From contig CM043964.1 in NCBI GenBank assembly GCA_014529385.2, forward strand, positions 131,541,420 to 131,605,419: a DNA stretch of 64,000 bases, read 5' to 3'. Source of the DNA: Adiantum capillus-veneris. Its lineage: Eukaryota > Streptophyta > Polypodiopsida > Polypodiales > Pteridaceae. Each line of letters begins with the position of its first letter. Positions within the stretch are counted from its first letter, which is position 1. Below, one piece after another: positions 55,621-64,000 of the stretch. The translations under genes were made by a program, and so were the position numbers. Below the pieces are notes generated by a model. The model was not told the origin of the DNA and did not search any database. It worked only from the letters and a program-made list of their open reading frames with translations.

Positions 55621-57258
55621 TTTTTTTTTTTTTGAGAAAAAGATGCTTCCATTAGGTAATAAAACTTCCCATAAATCTACAAACCACCTCTATTAGAGAG
55701 GGCTACATCAAAATCATGGGGAGACTCTCCCAGCAAGTAAACAAATCATGTACAATGAGGGCTAAATCACAAAATGGGAGGAGGAAAAAGCCACATTGGT
55801 GGCTGTCAATAGTGCCATCTGGGCACACTCTAGACCATGGTGAAGAAAGGCCTTGGGCACCAGAGTCGCAAGAAAGACTCTCTGCCCTCCCGCATGCCGT
55901 CGGAGTTTCCCTGAAGTCTCTTGAACTGACTCTTGAGAGTGTGAATTAGCTCCAACCAAAAGTCATGAACAATCTTTGCTGGTGGGATAGGGTGAGCCTC
56001 AAAGATGGGGAAGCAATGGGCCTGCCAAATGAACCAGAGTGTCAGGCCACAGAAAAGCTCCCAACACACCTCTCTCTCACTGCACCACGTGTGGGGGGTA
56101 AGCTCTTTGGCATGTTGGAGTGTAGGTCGACCCCCGTGGATCACTATCATCCTTCTGGTGGAAGACAACTCAAAATGGAGTGTAGGGCCCGTGCGAGTGG
56201 ACCAGGATGCAACACCCCAAGTGTATTGTTGAGTTGTGGAAAGAGTTGGCATCCACCAAAGAACCCAAAGACAAACCTGCTATGCCATGGGGCAGTCTCA
56301 CACAGAGTGATGCTAACTCTTTAAAGGATGGCCACAAGCTACCGAGAAGCCACTATGTACTAGCCAGCTCCCAATTGTTGTAGATCTATGTGCAACTAGC
56401 CACCACTAGAACATAGTAATTGTCCTTGGCTGCCTGCAATCCCACAACTGCTCCCAAAAAACTTACAAGAACTCAACTGTGAGACCCTACTCCTGCCGAT
56501 GAAGTGCTCCAGCAGGATGAGCCTCTCTCCGTGCTGCCTGTATGTGGTGCCCTGGTTGAACTGTGTACTGGAAAAAGGGGATCTCAGGGTGATTGGTTGA
56601 AAAGAGGGATCTCTCCAGAACCACTCTCCAAGGTCCTACTGTTCTTGTGCTAGAGGACACTCTCCCAAGCCCAAAGCCACCAATGGCCTGTCTCAAGATC
56701 TGTCAGGTCGGGATCAATGACACAGGTCCTCCCATAGATGCACACAACTCGTATCCTCTAAAATAAACACGCTACAACCTATGGAGCCTCTACTGAGACT
56801 CTGTGAAGGCAACCCTACTTGAACCTCAAAGAACATGTGGGGTACGGACTCCGAGCAAGCACGAACTGTAATGAGGATCTCCAGTTGCGTGAAGGGTCCC
56901 ATCCATCTAGGGTGCCAATCAGCTGGTAAAGCCTATATAATATCTTGACACATGCTCTGCACCCCTCTCATGCCTCATAGCTAGATGCTCTGAACCTCCT
57001 CGAACAATTCTAAAACTGAAGCTAGTCACCGAGAGTGCGGGTTGGACCCTTTGCCATGGGACCCCGAGAAACATGAGAACTACTACCAACTAGGTGGCCT
57101 CTCTGAGTGCTAACCATGGGGTTCCAAACAAGGGGTTGCCTCAAGTGCTCCTCCATGTAAGTGGGTTGATGTTGCTCCAAGCCACTCCTCAACTACTCCC
57201 ACGACCTAAGCAGGCTTGCAGCAAACACATCCTCCAACCTCCTGCTCAGACCAACTCG
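55621..57258 (-). mobile_element. LINE copy 3, 3' fragment
   Basis: The 3' tail is the T run at 55621-55633 on the plus strand. Minus-strand coding includes the zf-RVT end (WPSFKELASL-like, CSEREVCWELFCGLTLWFIW) and DPGEWF-like linker blocks matching copies 1 and 2. The match ends at about 57258, where copy 1 continues into ORF2 thumb, so it is 5'-truncated. It is broken by stops. Confidence 0.78.
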
Positions 57259-57326
57259 ATTCATCATTTCTTCATTCTGCGCTCGGCTAACACGGTAAGG
57301 TTTCTGGTTTGGTAAGGCGTGCTTCT

Positions 57327-57647
57327 TGTCACAAATTGATGATGTGGCAGAGCAATCTGGAACACATACACACACAAAGTGATGACGTGGATGATTGTAT
57401 GGACACCTGTCATTCACGCTCACTCACTGACCTTGCAGGTGTATGGAATCTCAGCGTCCAGATGCTCTCTAGAGTGAGCCCCCTTGGGCTCAATTTATAA
57501 GTTACATGGGTTGCTATAAGCAGAGTCTGAGAGCGAGCACCCACGGGAGTTGTACTTTGCTCAAAGATTAATATAAAAAGAAATATGAAAAGGGGCGCCA
57601 GTCTTTGGGGCCAATACCTTTGGGCACGGAACTCCGTCGGGCCATGT

Positions 57648-57746
<99 letters not shown>

Positions 57747-57822
57747 TAAAGTTCAGTTCTTATAAAGTTTCTGTTCATGTGTTTCTATTGATTTCTTGCT
57801 TGGAGTGTCCAAGCCGCTTACA
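57327..57822 (+). repeat. 5' LTR, gypsy family C
   Basis: Contains CAATTTATAAGTTAC and a later AATATAAAAAG (candidate TATA boxes). A CAAAGATTAATATAAAAAGA block follows, then a 95-base CT run (57650-57744). It lacks about 160 bases present in the 3' LTR (DNA corresponding to roughly 62930-63090). Confidence 0.85.
57650..57744. repeat. (CT)n microsatellite in LTR
   Basis: About 47 CT units after GCCATGTCGA, at the same LTR position as the run at 63295-63397. Confidence 0.95.
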
Positions 57823-57823
57823 A

Positions 57824-57837
57824 TGGTATCAAAGCTC
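57824..57837 (+). promoter_or_regulatory. Initiator tRNA-Met-like primer site
   Basis: TGGTATCAAAGCTC follows the 5' LTR end by one base and differs from the usual TGGTATCAGAGC at one position. Confidence 0.8.
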
Positions 57838-58490
57838 AGGAAGATTCTTCTTCTACAGAGGATCCGATCCTTTTTGTAGCAAACGTAGTTTTCTGTAAAA
57901 GAATCTTCGTGTCGTGATCTCGGACTTATTAGCCACTCCCACCCTTCATACATCGCGCATCAGGAACACTCCCGTTTTCATTGCTTTGTCTTACAAGACA
58001 TAAAGCCATAAAGAATCCTAGATTACACATAGGTTCTCGAGGAGAATCTGACAGAGATGACACCTTTCAGTGGGAAGGCAAAGAAAAGTTGAAAATCCGA
58101 CGTGGGAAAAGAATGAAGATTTGGGCAAAAAAAAATCGACGGACAAGTTTTCCAGAACGGAGTACAAACGTCAACTGCAAATTGACATATGTGTGAATAG
58201 ATTGATTAAGTACTCCAGGGACCCTAGATTGGCAAAACACCTGAAGAATTACCCGATTAATAAGATTTAGTCAAGATGGCATGTGGCCATTGCTTCTTCT
58301 CTCAGGTAGGGAGGAAAGCCGAAAGGACAGACAAGTGTAGAAAAGAGGAACCTGTACTCGCCAAAAGAGATAGACAAGAACTCTTGAAAAGAAGATGAAC
58401 CAAAGGACTATCGGAAGATAAACCTGAGAGTTACAGAGTAGCAACCGAGTACGGAAGAAAAGGAAAGATGAAAGAAGAGCTGGTACCACA

Positions 58491-58895
58491 TTGCGTGGGC
58501 CCAGCCCGAATCATATGAACGAAAGTACAAAACTTTGCCGCACTTGGGGTAAAGTGAAAGATCAAGAAGCCCTCATTTTATTTGATGGAGGAGCCAAGGC
58601 CAACTTATTTTTGCTTGAATTGGCGGCTCGACTTGGAATTGCGCCCGCCAAACTGAGGCCACAAGCCGAGGCACTTCTAGCAGCACCCAGATGGGATGTT
58701 GCCATTACACCAATCATTGGAAAACTTTGTTTGCAATGTCAGGGGCATTTAGGGCACGAGGACTGTTATATCATGCCATTGGAAGGGTGTGATGTCCTCC
58801 TAGGAATCCCTTGGTGCCACAAGAACAACAGCGTGGTTGACTATCGGGCTAAGAAAGCGACTTTGACAAATGAAGGGCAAAGAGATTGTATGTGA
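58491..58895 (+). pseudogene. Gypsy protease
   Basis: ALILFDGGAKANLFLLELA carries a D-G-G-A active-site motif. WDVAITPIIGKL, CYIMPLEGCDVLLGIPW and SVVDYRAKKATLT complete a retropepsin-like domain. The same domain occurs on the minus strand at 63789-63992. Confidence 0.75.
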
Positions 58896-59039
58896 CGAAA
58901 TTCAGTTTCTTTACTCGATTTTATTGAGAGAATGGATGATGATTGAAGGTCAAATATATTTTGACCTCCAAAAAGAACGACAAGATTTTATGCATTATGT
59001 TCTGACTATTTCTTTGAAGGCGTACAAAGCGAGTTGCCT

Positions 59040-59640
59040 CCTTTACGTCATGAAGATCACATGATTGATTCCTGGTAGTACTCCACCAAACTAGCCACCT
59101 TATAGAGTTAGTCGAGGCCAAAATAAAGAAGCACTGAACTAGAACAGATTCCTAGATTACAAGGATTGATGATATACTCGATAGACTTCAAAATCCTACT
59201 TGCCGAATTGATATGAAGAGTGATAATCATCATATCTGTATTGCTTATGGAGACGTCTACAAGACAACTTTTAGGATAACTTTTTGGATTTTCAGAGAGT
59301 ATTGATCATTTGTGGGTTTTCCAAACATTGAGGAAGCATAAATTGCTTATAAATGTGAAAAAGAGCGAGTTTGTCTTGCCTGAGATACATTTCTTGGGAC
59401 ACATTTGTCTGAGCATAAAGGGTATAGATAGATCCAGCCAAAATGACACTATCCACAATTGGCCTGACTTGAAGAATGTTCATGAAGTTAGAAGCTTCTT
59501 GGCCTTGTGTTCTTACTAGCGGCGGTTCATTCAAAAGTTTGCAGAGGTAGCTTGCCCTTTGCACATATTGATTCAAAAAAGAGTCCCTTTCTCGTGGGGA
59601 TTGACAGAGGTGATTTCCTTTCAGACACTTAGGAAGAACT
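59040..59640 (+). pseudogene. Gypsy reverse transcriptase, internally deleted
   Basis: An N-terminal piece (ELPPLRHEDHMID, GSTPPN, PPYRVSRGQ in alternating frames), then CRIDMKSDNHHI and GDVYKTTFRITF, jumps near 59285-59295 directly to SIDHLWVFQTLRKHKLLINV. The segment that would carry the YxDD catalytic motif is absent. EVRSFLALCSY and RRFIQKFAEVACPL follow. Confidence 0.75.
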
Positions 59641-60010
59641 GACTACCGAACTAGTATTGGATTTACCAGACTTGCAAAAGCCATCCGAAGTTTATTGTGA
59701 TGCTTCTGGTCATAGTCTCTTAATGCAAGAAGGCCATGTGATTGCTTATGAAAGCAGATTGTTTTCAAGACTAGAATTGATAGCATAGATTTATGAGAAA
59801 GAGCTATTGGCAGTAATCCATGCTCTTACTTAGTGGCGACATTACCTACTCAGAGCCGATATCATGGTCTTCATTGATCATTGGAGTGTACACTACTTCT
59901 TGTCACAGAAGCAACTTTCATAAAAGCAGATGTGGTGGGCTAACATCTTGCCACAGTTTCACTTCCAGATTGTCCATGTTTAGAGAAAGAAAACTTAGTG
60001 GTAGATGCTT
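59640..60010 (+). pseudogene. Gypsy RNase H
   Basis: VYCDASGHSLLMQEGHVIAY, YEKELLAVIHALT, WRHYLLRADIMVFIDH and ILPQFHFQIVHV are recognisable, with stops at several sites. Confidence 0.72.
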
Positions 60011-60129
60011 TGTCTTGAAAGCCCCTCGTCTTGGCTATTTCCACGATCCATCATAGAAGCTTTGAGGATATGGTTAAATAGTACGCCACGGATCCGGATT
60101 TTTCTGATGTATTCACTCAAATACAGAAT

Positions 60130-60920
60130 GGGGAAATAATGGCAGGATATTCCATACGGGATGGCCACTTGATAAAGAAAATGATGTTATGTGTTACACA
60201 GCCCTTAAGGGAAAAGGTTTTGACTGATTTCCATTGTCCACCTTTGACGGGTCACCACGACATTGACACCACCTTGAAAGGTGTGGAGCGTTATTTCTTT
60301 TGGCCAAGACTCAAGAAGGATGTGGACAACTTTGTTTGCATTTGTTTTGTATGCCAGAAGGTCAAGTTTGACAGGCATAAGGCACAAGGATTACTACAGC
60401 CTTTACCCATTACACCCGCCCTTAGGAAAGTATTGCAATGGATTTTATCTTTGATCTCCGAAAGACACAGAGTGGGCATGATGGACTTTGAACAATCATC
60501 AAAAGATTCAGCTAAGCAAGCTCACTACTCTGCAGTAAAGAAGACACTTAAGCCTGATCCTGTGGCAAAACTGCTCGAATATATGGCATGTTTGATTCCA
60601 TTGTTTCGAACAAAGATCCCCAGTCTACTAGTTGTTTTGGAAGACAATCTAGGAGAACATTGGCACGTGGTTGCAGTTCTCGTTCCACCCGCAAACAAAT
60701 GGGTAATTTGAAATAGCCAATTCCATGGTTTTGAATTTGTTGAAGTCTTCTTCTTCGGATCAGTAGACTAAATGGGAAAATTATTTGCCCTTGGTGGAGT
60801 TTTCCTTACAACGACACATGGGGAAGACACCATTTGAAGTGTTTGGGGGTGCTAAGAAGCTTCTTAAATTTCTAAGCACCTAAGACAAGATCTATTTGAA
60901 GCAGATTTATGAAAAAGTCT
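60130..60920 (+). pseudogene. Gypsy integrase
   Basis: The HHCC zinc domain is clear (DFHCPPLTGHHDIDTTLKG, FVCICFVCQKVK). The core starts MDFIFDLRKTQSGHDGL in one frame, continues AHYSAVKKTLKPDPVAKLL in another, and ends with WENYLPLVEFSLQ and GKTPFEVFGG. The final acidic region reads HPQTNG then a stop where GQTE is expected. Confidence 0.78.
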
Positions 60921-60939
60921 AGAAGGCATGGAAGGCCAC

Positions 60940-61600
60940 CTAGCAATTCAGAGGAGGAGAGCTCGTCCTCTTTTGACAATGACCATATCAACACAAAAAT
61001 TGAGTTCAAGGAAGGAAGTCAGGCCGTCAAGTTTCAGACTTTTTTTTTCAGGCTACTTTCTTTTTAGGCTACCAGGACACCCATCGAGCCCTTGAGTTCG
61101 TACAATAGTTTGACGTCGCCTTCTCTAGAGAGCGGTTCTCAGAACATTCCAAAGAGCAACATGTGGCATCTTACTTGAATGGAATGATGCAGATGAATAT
61201 GTCATCACAACTTGGAATCACTTAAAAATGACTAAGAAAGATACATTGGATGACTACTGCCAGACATTTTGGGATCCTTGTTTGACAGTGTCTTCATTTC
61301 GGAAGATTACTTTGAAAGACTAGATTGGAGGTTTTGTTGTGGTTTGCTAAAGAGATTCAAGACTCAGAAGTTTGAATCCATTCAGAGACTTATGGGACAT
61401 GACTAAGAAACAATTTGGAATGCATGCCGGTTCATTGACTTATGCGACGGACAGGATAGTATCCACCTCAAAAAGGCAAGAGTCTGTCAGTGAAGAGAAT
61501 GAATCAAGGGAGCCACATGATAGCTCATCATAAGATTCTGGAGAATCAGAGGGTTGTGACAAACTAAGGAAACCAGATGCAAGTTAATCAAAGGATTTTA
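60940..61600 (+). pseudogene. Gag-like module downstream of integrase
   Basis: IEFKEGSQAVKFQTFF, GYQDTHRALEFVQ, FDVAFSRERFSEHSK and TWNHLKMTKKDTLDDYCQTFW match the gag at 39400-40260 block for block. In gypsy elements gag normally precedes protease, so this position is anomalous. Confidence 0.65.
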
Positions 61601-62039
61601 TAGAAAGAGGAATCACATGATAGTGCGTCTTAGGGTTTTGATGATTGACTCTGACATGCCAATGGACAGGGGAAGAAAAAGATGCTACCTGCACGTCCTC
61701 GGGCACAAGGAAAGAAAGGAACAAGGGAATCAGCTGGTAGATCAACATTCCCCAGACCCAAGATAAGAATTTTGAAGCCGACCAGTACACGAGGGACTTG
61801 CACACTGCTTTTGCCAAGGTCTAGGAGGCTTTAGAGAAATCTCTAAAACAACATAAGAAGGTAGTAGATCGTTGTGATTTGAATTAAAGGAAGACGATTG
61901 GGTACTCTTACATTTCGAGAAGGCATGCCTAAGAAAACAGAAGGGAAAGGAGTGGCTCTTTCCATAGCATGAGGTATTATGGCCCTTTCTACATTAAAGA
62001 AAAGATAGGTGATGTGCCAGTTGATGGGAGCGTGATGAG

Positions 62040-62249
62040 CAACCCGAAGTGGAGGAAAGCGAGGAGATACTCATTCCAGAACAGGTTTTGGCACAGAAGG
62101 AAAGAAAGATGAAAGGCAAAGTGATTCGGTGGTTTTTGGTTAAATTCAAGAACTATCCCACATTGAATGCAAAGTGGATGGAGGAGGAGGACCTAACAAA
62201 TACACCTCAGACTTTGGAACTTTACCTTGAAGCATTTGGTTTAGCATAG
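62040..62249 (+). pseudogene. Integrase chromodomain
   Basis: VEESEEILIPEQVLAQKERK, GKVIRWFLVKFKNYP and NAKWMEEEDLTNTPQ show the chromodomain pattern with aromatic and acidic residues in place. Chromodomains at the integrase C-terminus direct chromoviruses to marked chromatin. The frame is open for 66 codons. Confidence 0.75.
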
Positions 62250-62812
62250 TCTACTCCAATAGAACCCCGATTCAACAATAGAATCTAGTGCAGTGGGTTT
62301 GCACAAGAGGGGAGTCACTCCGCTCCTTTGTGAATGGATTACCTCGATTTTGAATAAGGTCACTGATGTCCCCTTTGGGTTTCCGGGATACTAACGGCCT
62401 GACTAGTATTCTGTTGTATGACTTTATGACACGGAATTCCCAAAAATGAATATGATTGATTTGTATTCTCTTATTCTGACTTGTTTGAGTGCAAGAACTG
62501 AAAGGCAAAATGATTGCACTATTTTGGTCTCATAAATCTCTATAGACATTATCGTAATAAGGATTAGTTAATCGGGCATCAGTGAAGGCCTCACTGGATC
62601 TAGATGCGATTAATAAATACATTGCTGGCAGTCATGGTCTAAGATTTGGAATGAATTTTATGTGATTTGTCATGTGATGTCCTGTGATGTGACTGTCGTT
62701 TTGTACAAGTGCAAGATGTGTCGTGTCTAGTGCACTAACAGTCAGTGTATATACTAGGACAATTTATGGCCTCTGTCAGTTTTGCAGGTGTAATCGAGGA
62801 TGATTACAATTC

Positions 62813-62826
62813 TTTCAAGAGGGGGG
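62813..62826 (+). promoter_or_regulatory. Polypurine tract
   Basis: TCAAGAGGGGGG lies three bases before the 3' LTR start at 62829. Confidence 0.8.
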
Positions 62827-62828
62827 TA

Positions 62829-63486
<658 letters not shown>

Positions 63487-63491
63487 CTTCC

Positions 63492-64000
63492 AAGAATCAG
63501 ATCAATAGTATGGTCCTCAGGACAAGATGGGGGTAAATCTCCTAGCAGGCCTTCTGAGAAACAAGCAACATGTGTGTGCAAAAATTCGTGGTGTTCTTTG
63601 TCTAGTTCAGACATGTTCGCTCGATGTTCATCATTTAATTCTTTCAAACACTAGTAAACAAAAAGACTAGATTTCATTAATTTTGAAATGGCCGAAGCCG
63701 ATACAATAGGAACGGACTCTCCCTTCAATTTCACATCAAGTAAAATTTGTTTGCCCTTCTCATTTGTTAAATTCATTTTCTTGGCCTGCTAGTCGACCAC
63801 GGCGTTGTTCTTATGGTACCAAAGGATTCCTAGAAGGATGTCACACCCTTCCAAAGGCATGATGTAAAAGTCCTTGTGCCCTAAATACCCGTGACAATGC
63901 AAATGAAGTTTTCCAATGACAGGTGTAATGGCTACATCACGTTCAGGCGCCACTAGAACTGCCTCCGTAGGTGGCCCCATCTTGTTACACATAATCTCGA
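63492..64000 (-). pseudogene. Gypsy protease and RT start (minus), runs off the window
   Basis: From 63992 leftward: ERDVAITPVIGKLHLHCHGY and FYIMPLEGCDILLGI (protease), NNAVVD, then LNDEHRANMSELDKEH and LPPSCPEDHTIDLILGS (start of RT). It is the same family as the element at 57327-63486, which probably inserted into or next to it. One TAG lies after SSLFVY. Confidence 0.7.

Overview
This window looks like repeat-dense nuclear DNA of a land plant with a large genome. The reasons are LTR retrotransposons primed by tRNA-Asp and initiator tRNA-Met, a chromodomain gypsy element, copia and plant L1-type LINE elements, many long AG/CT microsatellites, and spliced genes with GT-AG introns. A fern or similar lineage would fit, but that is only a guess. 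There are no bacterial operons, CRISPR arrays, rRNA genes or ordinary intact host genes. Most reading frames are decayed transposon coding, and the long Ser-Leu or Arg-Glu frames are microsatellite artefacts.

Layout. 1-1350: inverted-repeat (foldback) element with a tRNA-like segment and a short conserved ORF. 1300-1870: gypsy RT/RNase H remnant (minus). 1870-5280: gene-free DNA with two TG microsatellites, an AG run and a small foldback. 5385-6105: broken copy of the cohesion factor DCC1 (minus). 6200-9420: two tandem copies of a second foldback-family segment encoding an acidic Ser-rich protein, followed by a SINE-like sequence. 10036-10584: a single-exon ORF of unknown function. 10757-37726: a large nested structure. 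Its outer gypsy element has a 5' LTR at 10757-11666, a tRNA-Asp-type primer site at 11672, and a 3' LTR at 37080 preceded by a polypurine tract. Inside it lies a full-length LINE (12362-24910, minus) with a 13-bp target duplication. That LINE is itself split by a non-autonomous LTR element (14003-19749) with a 5-bp duplication.

The same outer element also holds the most unusual part of the window, about 26.9-35.8 kb. A plus-strand spliced gene encodes a Cys/His zinc-binding domain plus a Lys/Glu-rich tail. Beside it is an FCP1/NIF-like HAD-fold gene with degenerate catalytic residues. Converging on them from the minus strand is a spliced DDE-type transposase. All three share a dispersed TTTGGTAC motif and are separated by several tandem repeats, including a 42-bp minisatellite inside the transposase intron. 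I infer that this is one large decayed DNA transposon with accessory genes.

37740-64000: a second copy of the 5' foldback element in opposite orientation, a gypsy gag remnant, a second LINE with an inverted fragment of its own 3' end at its left edge, several LTR fragments of one gypsy family carrying CT microsatellites, a TIR element, a copia element (51045-55098), a third LINE fragment (55621-57258), a chromovirus with both LTRs (57327-63486) whose gag-like module lies downstream of integrase, and the start of another gypsy pol (minus) at the right edge.
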